Of a DNA stretch of 64,000 nt, positions 18,632 to 28,069 are shown one piece after another. The notes below the pieces were generated by a model, which made no database searches, had not been told where the DNA came from, and saw only the letters and a program-made list of their open reading frames with translations. Each line of letters begins with the position of its first letter. The first letter of the stretch is position 1. The stretch lies in assembly GCF_001294575.1 (NCBI RefSeq), contig NZ_CP012676.1, forward strand, positions 2,418,001-2,482,000, written 5' to 3'. The position numbers and the translations under genes were made by a program. Source of the DNA: Pseudomonas versuta. Lineage in GTDB: Bacteria; Pseudomonadota; Gammaproteobacteria; Pseudomonadales; Pseudomonadaceae.

Positions 18632-19624
18632 ATGGATGCTGCATCAGCCCCTGGTTCCAAGTGGTCGCAACTGACCCAAGGCAACGTCTTCCTTGAGTTT
18701 GTGGACGTTACCTTGCGCGGTTGTGCCCAGGTCATGTTCCAGAGCAACCCGCTGACCGGGTTGCTGTTTTTTGCCGCGATCTTTGTCGGTGCTTATGGCG
18801 AAGGCAACCCCGCGGTGGCCTACGGTGCGGTACTGGGTACGGCTGTTGCCACCTTTACCGGCTTGAACCTCAAAGACCGCACATCCTGGAAAGCCGGTTT
18901 GTACGGCTATAACGGCTGCCTGGTCGGTGCGGCCCTGCCAACCTTCCTGGATGTCACGCCGATCCTCTGGCTGTGCATCATCCTGGGCAGCGTGGTCTCG
19001 GTCATCGTCACCATTTGTATCGCCGACATTCTCAAAACATGGAAAGTCGCAGCCCTCACCGCCCCCTTCGTGCTGGTGACCTGGACCATGTTACTGGCCA
19101 GCTATGCCTTTGGCGGCCTGACGACCAGCGCCCTGCCGGTACCTAACCTGCCCCACGACCTGATCGCGGTGAACAGCAGCCTGTTCGATGGCATCGATTT
19201 TCTCCATGGCTCGTTCTACGGCATCTCCGAGGTGTTCCTGTTCAGCAGTGTGATCGGCGGCGTGCTGCTGCTGGCGGGGCTGGCGGTGTCCTCGTTATGG
19301 GCCGCAGTGTTTGCGTTCTTGGGTTCGGTGCTGGCAATCATTGTCGCCTCGGTGCTGCAGGCGGAACACACCAGCATCAATAACGGGATGTATGCATTCA
19401 GCGCCGTGCTGACCGCCATCGCACTGGGTTCGACCTTCAACCAGCCAAGCTGGCGCGTACTGATCTACACCCTGATCGGGGTAATTTTCACTGTATTTGT
19501 ACAGGGCGCATTGAATACCCTGCTGACCCCCATCGGCATACCGACGCTGACCATGCCGTTTGTGCTTGCATCCTGGTTATTCCTGGTCCCGAACAAGGAT
19601 GTGATGCCGACTCACCGTCAATAA
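18632..19624 (+). CDS. UT-family urea channel
   Basis: A 330-residue inner membrane protein with about ten helices in two homologous halves. Each half has a family-like PF-containing signature (VAALTAPFVLVTW and TLTMPFVLASWLFL), and the pore segments SNPLTGLLFFAAIFVGA and GYNGCLVGAALPTF match urea transporters of the UT family. ATG 18632 is preferred over ATG 18596 because GGGAGAG lies 5 bases upstream. It would admit urea to cytoplasmic urease. Yersinia ureases carry a similar channel (Yut) at the same place. Confidence 0.9.
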   Translation: MDAASAPGSKWSQLTQGNVFLEFVDVTLRGCAQVMFQSNPLTGLLFFAAIFVGAYGEGNPAVAYGAVLGTAVATFTGLNLKDRTSWKAGLYGYNGCLVGAALPTFLDVTPILWLCIILGSVVSVIVTICIADILKTWKVAALTAPFVLVTWTMLLASYAFGGLTTSALPVPNLPHDLIAVNSSLFDGIDFLHGSFYGISEVFLFSSVIGGVLLLAGLAVSSLWAAVFAFLGSVLAIIVASVLQAEHTSINNGMYAFSAVLTAIALGSTFNQPSWRVLIYTLIGVIFTVFVQGALNTLLTPIGIPTLTMPFVLASWLFLVPNKDVMPTHRQ

Positions 19625-19652
19625 ATTCCGACTCTTACAGGGAAGCCCCCCC

Positions 19653-20192
19653 ATGACAGCTATCGCCCGGTTATCGCCCGCCTTCGAGTCGTCCAGCACG
19701 ACGCGGCGCGCTATCTATTTGTTGATCGGCCTGGTCGCTGCCAACCTCCTCGCCTGGGCCTGGGCTTTTATCGAGTTCGGCGCCAACCCGGTATTGATGG
19801 GTACCGCGTTGCTGGCCTACAGCTTTGGCCTGCGTCATGCCGTCGATGCCGACCATATCGCCGCCATCGACAACGTCACCCGCAAGCTGATGCAACAAGG
19901 CAAAAAACCGATTGCCGTGGGCACCTGGTTCTCCCTGGGACACTCCACCATTGTGGTGCTGGCATCATTTGCCATCGCCGCCACGGCGATGGCATTCAAG
20001 GACGACATGGCCTGGTTCCATGAGACCGGGGGCCTGATTGGCACCCTGGTTTCATCCGCGTTCCTGCTGCTGTTTGGCGTGCTTAACCTGGTGATCCTGA
20101 TCTCAGTGTACAAAAAGTTCAAACAGGTCAAGGCAGGCCAGCAACTGGCCCCCGAAGAGCTCGACTTGCTGGTCGCCAACAAGGGGGGTTGA
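19653..20192 (+). CDS. NiCoT nickel/cobalt transporter, N-terminal half (frameshifted)
   Basis: A 179-residue product with the first helices of a HoxN/NixA-type nickel permease, including the signature RHAVDADHIAAIDN and the segment GTWFSLGHSTIVV. The family is normally a single chain of about 340-350 residues. Here the frame stops at TGA 20190-20192 just after a run of six G residues, and the second half continues in the -1 frame. Together the halves give about 352 residues. The break may be a true mutation, a base-call error in the G-run, or programmed frameshifting. Its role next to urease would be supplying nickel. Confidence 0.85.
   Translation: MTAIARLSPAFESSSTTRRAIYLLIGLVAANLLAWAWAFIEFGANPVLMGTALLAYSFGLRHAVDADHIAAIDNVTRKLMQQGKKPIAVGTWFSLGHSTIVVLASFAIAATAMAFKDDMAWFHETGGLIGTLVSSAFLLLFGVLNLVILISVYKKFKQVKAGQQLAPEELDLLVANKGG
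20183..20189 (+). other. G-run slippery heptamer at the NiCoT frame break
   Basis: In the zero frame the codons are AAG GGG GGT TGA. The heptamer G-GGG-GGT fits the X-XXY-YYZ pattern for -1 slippage and is followed at once by the stop codon. After a -1 shift reading continues GGG GGG TTG ATG GCG into the second half. Confidence 0.6.
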
Positions 20193-20710
20193 TGGCGCGG
20201 ATCTTTGGCCGCCTGTTCAATCTGGTCGACAAAAGCTGGCACATGTACCCGGTGGGGTTTTTATTTGGCCTGGGCTTCGACACCGCCACCGAAATCGGCT
20301 TGCTGGGCATTAGCGCCACCAGTGCCTCACACGGCATCAGCCTGTGGTCGATCATGGTGTTCCCGGTGCTGTTTGCAGTGGGCATGGCCCTGATCGACTC
20401 ACTGGACAACTTTGTGATGATCGGCGCCTACGGCTGGGCCTTCTCCAAGCCGGTACGCAAGCTTTACTACAACATCACCATCACCGCCGCTTCGGTGGTT
20501 GTCGCCCTGTTCATCGGCGGTATCGAAGCGCTGGGGCTGATCGCCGACAAGCTTGAATTGACCGGCGGGATCTGGACCCCGATCAATGCCATCAACGAAA
20601 ACTTCGGTGAAATCGGCTACTGGATCATCGGCATGTTTGTCCTGTGCTGGCTGATCTCGGGCCTCAACTATTATCTGCGCGGCTATGACCAACTGGGAGC
20701 CAACACCTGA
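20192..20710 (+). CDS. NiCoT nickel/cobalt transporter, C-terminal half (frameshifted)
   Basis: A 172-residue product from ATG 20192, or the second half of a fusion with the preceding frame. It contains the NiCoT motif SWHMYPVGFLFGLGFDTATE and four or so membrane helices. The ATG overlaps the upstream TGA, and the G-run 3-8 bases before it could act as a ribosome-binding site, so coupled re-initiation is also possible. Sequence conservation in this half appears good, which argues against long decay. It is the last transport gene of the urease block. Confidence 0.85.
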   Translation: MARIFGRLFNLVDKSWHMYPVGFLFGLGFDTATEIGLLGISATSASHGISLWSIMVFPVLFAVGMALIDSLDNFVMIGAYGWAFSKPVRKLYYNITITAASVVVALFIGGIEALGLIADKLELTGGIWTPINAINENFGEIGYWIIGMFVLCWLISGLNYYLRGYDQLGANT

Positions 20711-20801
20711 TGACACTTGCCACTGTGCAGGCCTGCTGCGGGCAGCCTGCGGAACCTGACCTACACTTCATCCACCTTTCAACAGACGCGTCGTAGGTAC
20801 T

Positions 20802-21977
20802 ATGACTTTATTACAGGACGTAAAAAATCGGGCCTCATTTGCTTACGGGGTCGCCTTGCTGGTGGCCATCAATGGCTTTCTTTTATTCTTGCCGGTGTTG
20901 CAGCGCGGGGTCGCTCACTCCAATGCTGCCGGCGGCACATTTGACACCTGGAAGGAGGCATTAAGCTTTTTAGCCTTGCTGGAAATACCCGGCTTCGTGG
21001 TGGGGTTTGTTCTGGTGCTGATGTCATTGGGGTTGTTGATCAAGTCCCGTATCAGCTGGTTCTTCGCCCTGTTGCTGCTGATAGCCACGGTTTGCGTGGA
21101 TTTGTTCATTCTGAAAAAACCCAGCGCCATCACCTTCCTCTCGATCTTCAGCATTGCGGTACTGGCCTTTTATTGGCGCCGGTTTGACCACTACAGCCTT
21201 GCCACCGGCAGCTTCTTTGCGGTGGTCAGCATCGCCTCGCTGATCGTCTATAGCACTCTGGGCACGCTCTACATTGGCGAAGAGTTCGCACCGCCGGTCA
21301 CAGACCTGCCGTCAGCGTTTTACTTCGCCATTGTGGTGATGTCGACCGTGGGCTTTGGCGACATCGTCCCGCACACCACCGATGCGCGTTTTTTCACCCT
21401 GACGGTGATCATCCTGGGCATCACCATCTTCGCGATCTCGGTGGCGTCCATTGCCGGCCCGCTGATCAGCAATAACATTCAACGAATCGTTAAAGGCAGG
21501 ATTACCCATATGGCCCGTAAAAATCACTACATCCTTGTCGGCGTCGGTTCGCTGGCGCAAAACGTTTACAAGGGCCTGACCGATCGTGGCGAGCACGTCA
21601 CCGTGGTGTGTGCCACCGGCAGCCAGCACGACTTGCCGGAAAAGGCCGACATCATTGAAGGTGATCCTTCGTCGGTAGCGACCCTCAAACTGGCCGGGGC
21701 TGCCGATGCCAAGTACATCGTGACCCTGTGCGACAACGACGCCGAAAACGTCTTCACCATTCTGGCGGCCAAGGAAATAGCCGGTGACGACACCCAGATC
21801 ATCGCGCTGGTCAACGAAACGCGGAACATGCCCAAGGTCAAACGTGTCAACCCGACCATGGTGCTGTCGTTGCCACTGCTGGGCAGCGAGTTGCTGGTAC
21901 GCACCCTTGAGGGTGATGAAATCAACAACAGCCTGATCACCGAAATGTTCTTCGGCAAGCGAACTTCCCTGGCCTGA
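20802..21977 (+). CDS. Kch-like potassium channel with RCK/TrkA-N domain
   Basis: A 391-residue protein. The N-terminal part has about six membrane helices and the selectivity filter MSTVGFGDIVPHT near residue 182 (GFGD where most have GYGD). A Rossmann RCK domain starts near residue 238 (NHYILVGVGSLAQNVYKGL). The overall plan resembles E. coli Kch. An internal ATG at 21510, after AGGCAGGATTACCC, could start a free RCK domain, as is known for E. coli kch. It is 91 bases downstream of the nickel transporter; a link with urease (ammonium/potassium balance) is only a guess. Confidence 0.88.
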   Translation: MTLLQDVKNRASFAYGVALLVAINGFLLFLPVLQRGVAHSNAAGGTFDTWKEALSFLALLEIPGFVVGFVLVLMSLGLLIKSRISWFFALLLLIATVCVDLFILKKPSAITFLSIFSIAVLAFYWRRFDHYSLATGSFFAVVSIASLIVYSTLGTLYIGEEFAPPVTDLPSAFYFAIVVMSTVGFGDIVPHTTDARFFTLTVIILGITIFAISVASIAGPLISNNIQRIVKGRITHMARKNHYILVGVGSLAQNVYKGLTDRGEHVTVVCATGSQHDLPEKADIIEGDPSSVATLKLAGAADAKYIVTLCDNDAENVFTILAAKEIAGDDTQIIALVNETRNMPKVKRVNPTMVLSLPLLGSELLVRTLEGDEINNSLITEMFFGKRTSLA

Positions 21978-21985
21978 CCATAACC

Positions 21986-22049
21986 GTAGGAGCGAGCTTG
22001 CTCGCGAGCTTTTTCAAGATCAAAAGATCGCGAGCAAGCTCGCTCCTAC
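21986..22049. repeat. REP inverted pair between kch-like gene and crcB
   Basis: Two 22-bp arms (21986-22007 and 22028-22049), perfect complements of each other and sharing the core GTAGGAGCGAGC, lie between converging genes. The structure can serve as a bidirectional transcription end. Confidence 0.9.
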
Positions 22050-22061
22050 AGGTTCAGGGCT

Positions 22062-22457
22062 TTAATCAGTCGCAGGCACTGGTTTGACCTTGCCTCCGGC
22101 GAACAGACCCAGCTCAACCGCCGCAAAACCGATCACCAGACTGGTCACCAGATAGCAGATGGAGACCAGCACCCCGCCCGGATCCTTCATCATCTCCACC
22201 GCGCCGAACACGAAACTGGAAAAGGTTGAAAGCCCGCCCATGATCCCGGTGCCGATCATCACGTGTACGTATTGATTGATCCGGTTGCTCTTGAACAGCG
22301 AAGTGGCGACGCCCAACAAAAATGCAGCGACGATATTGGCGACAAAAATATCCATGGGAAAACCATCGGCCAGACGCGGTATCGACAGCATGACGAACTC
22401 GCGGCACATGGCACCGAAGGCGCCACCGACGAAAATCAGAATGATCAGATTCAGCAT
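22062..22457 (-). CDS. crcB: CrcB/Fluc fluoride channel subunit
   Basis: A 131-residue, four-helix protein. The family motifs [11 protein letters not shown] near the start, the Asn in [11 protein letters not shown] and [12 protein letters not shown] are all present. Fluc channels export fluoride as dual-topology homodimers or as heterodimers of two adjacent genes. Here a second, diverged copy lies 15 bases upstream on the same strand, so a heterodimer is likely. The residues after about 118 form a short polar tail. Confidence 0.92.
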   Translation of the reverse strand: MLNLIILIFVGGAFGAMCREFVMLSIPRLADGFPMDIFVANIVAAFLLGVATSLFKSNRINQYVHVMIGTGIMGGLSTFSSFVFGAVEMMKDPGGVLVSICYLVTSLVIGFAAVELGLFAGGKVKPVPATD

Positions 22458-22472
22458 ATTCCCTACTCCATG

Positions 22473-22853
22473 TCAGCGGGCCAGCCAGGCGCCGAATGCG
22501 GCAGCGGCCAGACCGACCAGTACCGAGATGATCAGGTAACCGGCGGCCAGCGCGCGGTCCTTGGCATTTGCCAGTTTGGAGGCGTCCAGTTGCATGCTGC
22601 TGAACGTGGTATAGCCACCCAGAATACCGGTGAGAACGGCGGCATTCATGACATCGCCATAGCGGTCGCGCCAGTCCACGGAAAACAGAATGCTCAAATA
22701 GCCGATAACGAAGGCGCCGCTGACGTTGATCAGAAACGTGCCTAACGGAAACTTGCCTTTATACAACTGCCCGACCCGTAGCCCTATCCACCAGCGCAGC
22801 AGCGAGCCCAGCCCGCCTCCCAGTCCCACCCAAAAAACGTCCAGCGCAGTCAT
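22473..22853 (-). CDS. crcB: CrcB/Fluc fluoride channel subunit, second copy
   Basis: A 126-residue paralogue of the neighbouring gene with GGGLGSLLRWWIGL, FLINVSGAFVIGYLS and GILGGYTTFSSM. It is the promoter-proximal gene of the pair. Paired small crcB genes usually make an obligate heterodimer. I looked for the fluoride (crcB) riboswitch in the 176 bases upstream and did not recognise its conserved core, so fluoride control is not supported by what I see. Confidence 0.92.
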   Translation of the reverse strand: MTALDVFWVGLGGGLGSLLRWWIGLRVGQLYKGKFPLGTFLINVSGAFVIGYLSILFSVDWRDRYGDVMNAAVLTGILGGYTTFSSMQLDASKLANAKDRALAAGYLIISVLVGLAAAAFGAWLAR

Positions 22854-23029
22854 GAATATCCCTCTCGTGTCTGTTGGTCAGTGCAGGCAACTCTAGTTCA
22901 TAAAGCAGCCCACGAAGGCTACGACCGTACGCACCGTTTTCGGTCTGCCGTCGGGCGTGCCCGCGATGCAGGTAGCGTTGAAAAGGAGTACCCTGCCGTC
23001 CGGCTTTAATTCCCGCCCATGGAACCCCT

Positions 23030-23305
23030 ATGTTTCCCAACGCTGAACGCTACAACCACTCCACCGAATATGCGAACAAACTGGTGGACCGCATCGGCCA
23101 GACTCCGGCCTGGATCGCCCAGCGCATCGGCGTGACTGAAAAACGCATGCGCTACATCCTCGCTGGCTCGCGCACCATCAAGGGCGATACCACCGAAATC
23201 ATCATGAGTTATGCCGAACAGTTTTGTCTGGAGTGCCTGGCCGCCGAAGCCAAGGCCGCCAAAGACCGCGCCAAATCCAAGGCTACCCCGGCCAGCGACG
23301 CTTAA
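23030..23305 (+). CDS. small helix-turn-helix protein
   Basis: A 91-residue protein. Residues 15-60 ([20 protein letters not shown], then [10 protein letters not shown]) look like a Cro/XRE-type helix-turn-helix, and the C-terminus is Ala/Lys-rich and probably helical. Its stop overlaps the stop of polB on the other strand by 3 bases (23303-23305), so the two genes converge tightly. The ribosome-binding site is weak. Function unknown; a phage-like or housekeeping DNA-binding role is possible. Confidence 0.65.
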   Translation: MFPNAERYNHSTEYANKLVDRIGQTPAWIAQRIGVTEKRMRYILAGSRTIKGDTTEIIMSYAEQFCLECLAAEAKAAKDRAKSKATPASDA

Positions 23306-25665
23306 AACAGCCCCAGCTGACCGCCTACCAGGGCGCTGAAGTCATCGTCGACAAACGCCAGAATCGCATCCGCAACCGGTTGCAGCTGGCGTGTCAGGTA
23401 GTGATCGTAATCAAGCTGCGCCGTACGGTTCTCCAGCGGCTGTGGCCCGGCCACGGTGATCACGTAACTGATGGTGCCGCCGTTCTGGTACTGGCGGGGG
23501 CGCCCCTGCCGGTCGTTGTACTCATCCGCCAGCCGTGCGGCCCGCACGTGGGGCGGTACGTTGCGCTCGTAGTCGCTCAGTTGCCGGCGCAAGCGCTTGC
23601 GGAAGATCAGCAGCTCGTCATGCTCCCCGGCCAGGGTACTGCGCACAAAGTCACGCACGTAATCTTGATAGGGCTGGCGATTAAAGATGCGCAAGTACAG
23701 CGCCTGCTGAAACTGCTGGGCCAGCGGCGACCAGTCACTGCGCACGGTTTCGAGCCCTTTGTAGACCATCTCCCGACGCCCGTCGGCGTGCGCGACCAGC
23801 CCTGCATAGCGCTTTTTACTGCCCTCTTCTGCCCCGCGAATGGTCGGCATCAGAAAGCGGCTGTAGTGGGTTTCGAACTGTAACTCCAGGGCACTGGTCA
23901 GGCCGTACTCGTCACGCACATGGGCCTGCCACCACTGGTTGACGTGCTGCACCAGCTCGTGGCCGATACGGGCAGCATCGGCCTCGCTGTGTTCACTGCG
24001 CAGCCAGACGAAGGTGGAATCGGTATCGCCATAAATCACGCTGTAGCCTTTTGCCTCGATCAGGGCCCGGGTCTTGAGCATGATTTCGTGCCCGCGCAAG
24101 GTGATCGACGAGGCCAGCCGGGTATCGAAGAAACGGCAGCCGCTGGAGCCCAGCACCCCATAAAACGCATTCATGATGATTTTCAGCGCCTGGGACAACG
24201 GGGCGTTTTTCTCGCGTTTGGCCACTTCGCGCCCATTGGCCACCCGCTCGATGATGGCCGGCAAACAGTGCCGGGTTCGCGAAAAGCGTGCTCCACGAAA
24301 ACCCGGGACTGAGGCCTCGTCACCCGGTTCACGCAACCCCTCCACCAGCCCCAGCGGGTCAATCAGGAAAGTGCGGATAATCGACGGATAAAGGCTTTTG
24401 TAATCCAGTACCAGCACCGACTCGTACAACCCCGGCCGGGACTCCATCACAAAGCCGCCCGGGCTGGCCTGTGGCGGATTGTCTCCGACATTGGGAGCGA
24501 CGAATCCCTGACGATGCATCAGCGGCATGTACAGATGATAAAACGCCGCCACCGAGCCGCCGCTGCGGTCCGCCTCAAGCCCCGTCACCGAGGCCCGTTC
24601 CAGCAAGAAAGTTAGCAGCTGGGTCTTCTCGAAAATCCGCGTCACCAGCTCGCAGTCCTTGAGGTTGTAGCGCGCCAGTGCGGGCTTGTCCTCGACGAAC
24701 ATGCGGTTGATTTCGTCCATGCGCTGGTACGGCGTGCTGATGTCCTTGCCTTCACCGAGCAGGGTCTGGGCGACGTTTTCCAAGCTGAAAGAGGGAAATG
24801 ACCAGGTCGCCGAACGCAACGACTCGATGCCATCAATAATCAGCCGCCCGGCAGCACTGGCGAAAAAATGGTTTTTGCGGCTGCCGTGTTCACGCCACTG
24901 CATCTCGCTGCCCCCGCGCCCCAGCAGCAAAGGAATGCCCAGACGCCGGGCATGCTCGTGGAGCACCCGCATGTCGAACTGGACGACGTTCCAGCCAATG
25001 ATCGCGTCAGGGTCGTGCAGGGCCATCCACTGGTTCAAACGCTGCAGCAACTCACCGCGGGTGGCACAAAACTCAAGATCGAAATCCACCGCCGTATCGG
25101 CCTCGGTGGCCTTGCCCAGCATATACACCTGACGCTGGCCGCAGCCCTGCAGCGCAATCGAGTACAGATCGCCGTGGGCGCTGGTTTCAATATCCAGCGA
25201 CACCAGCTGCAAACGCGGCCGGTAGTCGGAATGTGGCTTCATCCGGGTGTTGCGCAACGGGCCATCAGCTTCAGCGGTGCCGCCGAAGCTCACTGGCGCG
25301 GTAATAAAACGCTCCATCAAAAAGCGCTCGGGCGGCCGGATATCAGCCTCGAACACATCGACCCCGGCACGGCGCAGACGCTGAGCAATGTCGATCAGCT
25401 GGGCATGCTGGCGACAGTAAATACCGAGCACCGGGCGCGACTGAAAATCCTGTAGCGCCAGTTCACGAAACTCAATACCGCGCTCATCCTGCAACAACGC
25501 CTGCGCCTGATCGCGCAGGTCAGCCGGGATAAACATGACTGAAGTCTGATAAGGCAGGCGCACGTGCTGCGGCCCGTCATCGGTGGCCAGCCAGAACTCG
25601 ACCTCAATGCCCGACGGCGTATCGTGCCAATGCCGGGTCAGGACAAAGCCCTGTCTCAAGTCCAC
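23302..25665 (-). CDS. polB: DNA polymerase II (family B)
   Basis: A 787-residue polymerase. I choose GTG 25665 ([13 protein letters not shown]) because this matches the family N-terminus and length (E. coli 783); the frame runs further upstream through the neighbouring lipoprotein gene without resembling PolB. The exonuclease motif is D158-I-E160, followed by the polymerase motifs [33 protein letters not shown] and [13 protein letters not shown]. It performs replication restart and translesion synthesis and is usually SOS-controlled, but I did not find a clear LexA box. It begins 14 bases after the lipoprotein gene. Confidence 0.95.
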   Translation of the reverse strand: MDLRQGFVLTRHWHDTPSGIEVEFWLATDDGPQHVRLPYQTSVMFIPADLRDQAQALLQDERGIEFRELALQDFQSRPVLGIYCRQHAQLIDIAQRLRRAGVDVFEADIRPPERFLMERFITAPVSFGGTAEADGPLRNTRMKPHSDYRPRLQLVSLDIETSAHGDLYSIALQGCGQRQVYMLGKATEADTAVDFDLEFCATRGELLQRLNQWMALHDPDAIIGWNVVQFDMRVLHEHARRLGIPLLLGRGGSEMQWREHGSRKNHFFASAAGRLIIDGIESLRSATWSFPSFSLENVAQTLLGEGKDISTPYQRMDEINRMFVEDKPALARYNLKDCELVTRIFEKTQLLTFLLERASVTGLEADRSGGSVAAFYHLYMPLMHRQGFVAPNVGDNPPQASPGGFVMESRPGLYESVLVLDYKSLYPSIIRTFLIDPLGLVEGLREPGDEASVPGFRGARFSRTRHCLPAIIERVANGREVAKREKNAPLSQALKIIMNAFYGVLGSSGCRFFDTRLASSITLRGHEIMLKTRALIEAKGYSVIYGDTDSTFVWLRSEHSEADAARIGHELVQHVNQWWQAHVRDEYGLTSALELQFETHYSRFLMPTIRGAEEGSKKRYAGLVAHADGRREMVYKGLETVRSDWSPLAQQFQQALYLRIFNRQPYQDYVRDFVRSTLAGEHDELLIFRKRLRRQLSDYERNVPPHVRAARLADEYNDRQGRPRQYQNGGTISYVITVAGPQPLENRTAQLDYDHYLTRQLQPVADAILAFVDDDFSALVGGQLGLF

Positions 25666-25678
25666 CGTTGCAACCGGG

Positions 25679-26032
25679 TTACAGACACGTCGCCAGCATC
25701 GCCATACGGCGCATGGCTGCACTGTCGTCGGGCTGTTTGGCGTAATAACTGACCGCCGTGCCCGTGCCCTGCGGCACCAGGTCGGCAAAGGAGCCGGCGT
25801 CACGGGTGTAAACCGTCAGCTCACCGGACTTGCCGGTGTTGATATAGGCACTGGCATCCACCCCGAACACCCCTTCGTCCTGCCACGAGAACTTGATGCA
25901 TTCAGCCACCAGCGGAGTCGGTTTGGCCGAGGCCAGTACCCGGGTCGGGGCTTTGCTGCGGGCATCGTTCATGGCAGGTGATACACAGCCGGCCAGCATG
26001 GCCACGCTCAGAGCGCCGATCAGTATTCGCAT
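25679..26032 (-). CDS. small lipoprotein of unknown function
   Basis: A 117-residue protein from ATG 26032, chosen because AGGGGA lies 6 bases upstream and the product then opens with a lipoprotein signal ([16 protein letters not shown]). The mature part has a conserved-looking [16 protein letters not shown] and ends with [15 protein letters not shown]. It is probably anchored in the outer membrane. It is upstream of polB on the same strand by 13 bases and may be co-transcribed with it, although no functional link is evident. Confidence 0.8.
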   Translation of the reverse strand: MRILIGALSVAMLAGCVSPAMNDARSKAPTRVLASAKPTPLVAECIKFSWQDEGVFGVDASAYINTGKSGELTVYTRDAGSFADLVPQGTGTAVSYYAKQPDDSAAMRRMAMLATCL

Positions 26033-26387
26033 TGGATGTCCCCTCAAAAAGTTCAGCACGATAACACGCCGCCAGCAGGCCTTAGAGAGCGGATCCATAT
26101 CACGTCAAAAGCCACCCTCATTAACCCGTCAGCGTAAAGGGCAAAACGCTGACCCACATCAATAAACCTGTTGATTTATGCCCCTGCCCTAGCGAAACCG
26201 GCAGTTACTGCTAGCGTAATTCGGTGCCAGGCGCATAATCCGATTTTTAGAATAATAGCTCTAAAAAGCATGCCTGTTTCTACTGTGCATTCACCTGCAT
26301 AGCGCAAAAAAAACATTGGTGCAAAGCGGGCGTCAGCGGAAAAACTGCCAAATAAAATAGCTAAATAGCGATTCAAGGAGCAGTGCA
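26033..26387. other. 355-bp region upstream of the 13-gene operon
   Basis: No gene is seen. An 8-bp inverted repeat TTTTTAGA (26244-26251)/TCTAAAAA (26260-26267) stands out and may be an operator for the long operon. No convincing sigma-70 or sigma-54 promoter could be fixed by eye. Confidence 0.5.
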
Positions 26388-27296
26388 ATGGGGTTGACCA
26401 ACGCCCGCAAGGCCAGTTACACCGCGCTGACATTGGCGATGGTGCCGATACTGGGTTACACCGATAACGCCCGCGACTGGCAAAACCTGCCCACCGATTT
26501 GAACATGCTGTTCGGCTATTACAACCGCGTCGATACCAACACCCCCATTGATACTTCCCTGCCCATCGATGGCCTGTCACTTAATGCAGATGTCTACATC
26601 CTGCGTTATGCCCGCTCCTTTGCAGTGGACGGTCGCAACAGTGCGATCCAGATTCTGCAACCCTATGCCGATATTTCGGCATCGTTTGACAATGCACGTT
26701 TTTTTAGCGGTACCAAGCACAACGGAGGTATGGGCGACACCCAGGTAGTGCTGGTGCACAACATCTTCGGCGGCCCGGCCCTGAGCAAGGAAGAGTTTGC
26801 CAAATGGAAGCCCGAAACCTTCCTCACCGGTGCGCTGTGGATCACCACGCCAACCGGGGATTACGATAAAAACCGGGTAATCAACATCGGTTCCAATCGC
26901 TGGGTATTCAAACCGGAAATCGGCTTCGGTACGCCTTTCGGGCCGACCTGGCTGGAGGTCAATACCTGGGTCTCGCTATATGGTGACAACGACGAATACC
27001 AAGGCAACGGCAAGCTTGAGCAAAAGCCCCTCTATGCCGTCGAAGGCCACTATAGCTACACCATCAACCGTGCACTCTGGGCTTCGCTGGACGCCACCTA
27101 CAGTGCTGGTGGCGAGACCAAAATCGACGGTGACTGGCAGGACAACAAACAGGCGAACACCCTGGTCGGCGCCAGCATGGGCTTCATGTTGTCACCGCAA
27201 TTCGGCGGTTTGCTGGCGTACACCGATACCGTCTCCGAGCGCACCGGCTCACCGGATGTTGCGACCTGGACTGTCCGCCTGCAGTACGTCTGGTAG
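26388..27296 (+). CDS. outer membrane protein of the phenol-degradation MetA type
   Basis: A 302-residue protein. Residues 1-25 form an atypical N-terminal segment; the rest shows alternating beta-strand patterns and ends in aromatic Trp (TVRLQYVW), suggesting an outer membrane beta-barrel. Segments such as ETFLTGALWITTPTGDYD and WVFKPEIGFGTPFGPTWLEV match the family named for MetA of phenol degradation, whose members are thought to admit small hydrophobic compounds. CAAGGAG stands about 8 bases before ATG 26388. It is the first gene of the long operon and 2 bases from the next. Confidence 0.75.
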   Translation: MGLTNARKASYTALTLAMVPILGYTDNARDWQNLPTDLNMLFGYYNRVDTNTPIDTSLPIDGLSLNADVYILRYARSFAVDGRNSAIQILQPYADISASFDNARFFSGTKHNGGMGDTQVVLVHNIFGGPALSKEEFAKWKPETFLTGALWITTPTGDYDKNRVINIGSNRWVFKPEIGFGTPFGPTWLEVNTWVSLYGDNDEYQGNGKLEQKPLYAVEGHYSYTINRALWASLDATYSAGGETKIDGDWQDNKQANTLVGASMGFMLSPQFGGLLAYTDTVSERTGSPDVATWTVRLQYVW

Positions 27297-27298
27297 GG

Positions 27299-28069
27299 AT
27301 GTCGAACATGCCTATTGTGCGTAACACCCTGCTGGGCCTGCTACTGGCCGTGACCGGCCAGATTCACGCCGCTGAGCCTGTCACCATTGAACCCGCGGCC
27401 GTGCAAGCGCTGGAGCGGATGGGCAGTTACCTGCGCAGCCTCAAACAGTTTGCAGTTGAGGCCCGCAGCCAGACTGATCAGGTGCTGGATAACGGCCAGA
27501 CAATCGAGTTTCGCCATACCACCCACTTGCTGGCCGAGCAGCCCGACAAGCTACAGATTTCGATCGATAACCAGGACCTGCACCGCAGTCTGTTTTACAA
27601 CGGCAAGACCTTCACCCTTTACCAGAGCCCCGGCACTTACTATGCCCGCGCTCCGGCACCGGCCACTATCAATGCGCTGATCGATCAGCTCCATGACCGC
27701 TACGCAATCGAGTTGCCGCTGGCCGACCTGTTTCGCTGGAATGCCGACACCGCCAAACAGGCCGGTCTGCGCTCGGCACTGCTGATCGGCAGCGACACTC
27801 TCGATGGGCAGCGCTGTGACCATTACGCACTGCGCCAGGACGATATCGACTGGCAGGTGTGGCTGCGCCAGGGCGAGCAACCCTTGCCGTGCCGTCTGAT
27901 CATCAGCCGCCGGGACATCCCCGAACAACCGCGCCACAGCGTGGACTTCAGCTGGCAACTGAACCCGCCGCTCAACCCTAAAAGTTTCGAGTTCGTGCCA
28001 CCCGCAGGTGCTCAAGAAGTACCTCTGCAGTGGGCAACCGGTCAATCCGGAGCGGAGCAACAGCCATGA
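27299..28069 (+). CDS. DUF2092-type periplasmic protein
   Basis: A 256-residue protein with a signal peptide (NTLLGLLLAVTGQIHA). The body (about residues 45-235) fits DUF2092: LKQFAVEARSQTDQVLDNGQ, YNGKTFTLYQSPGTYYA and DWQVWLRQGEQPLPCRLIISR. The fold resembles LolA-like lipid carriers, though that is inference. It starts 2 bases after the barrel protein and overlaps the next gene by 4 bases (ATGA), so the three are translationally coupled. A role in shuttling a hydrophobic molecule to the neighbouring barrel is possible but unproven. Confidence 0.8.
   Translation: MSNMPIVRNTLLGLLLAVTGQIHAAEPVTIEPAAVQALERMGSYLRSLKQFAVEARSQTDQVLDNGQTIEFRHTTHLLAEQPDKLQISIDNQDLHRSLFYNGKTFTLYQSPGTYYARAPAPATINALIDQLHDRYAIELPLADLFRWNADTAKQAGLRSALLIGSDTLDGQRCDHYALRQDDIDWQVWLRQGEQPLPCRLIISRRDIPEQPRHSVDFSWQLNPPLNPKSFEFVPPAGAQEVPLQWATGQSGAEQQP

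Noticed and set aside
22854..23029. Fluoride (crcB) riboswitch before the crcB pair
   Set aside because: The conserved core, including the CUGAUG segment, was not found on the minus strand.
23302..25803. 833-residue reading of DNA polymerase II
   Set aside because: The first 46 codons overlap the lipoprotein gene and do not match PolB; GTG 25665 gives the family length.
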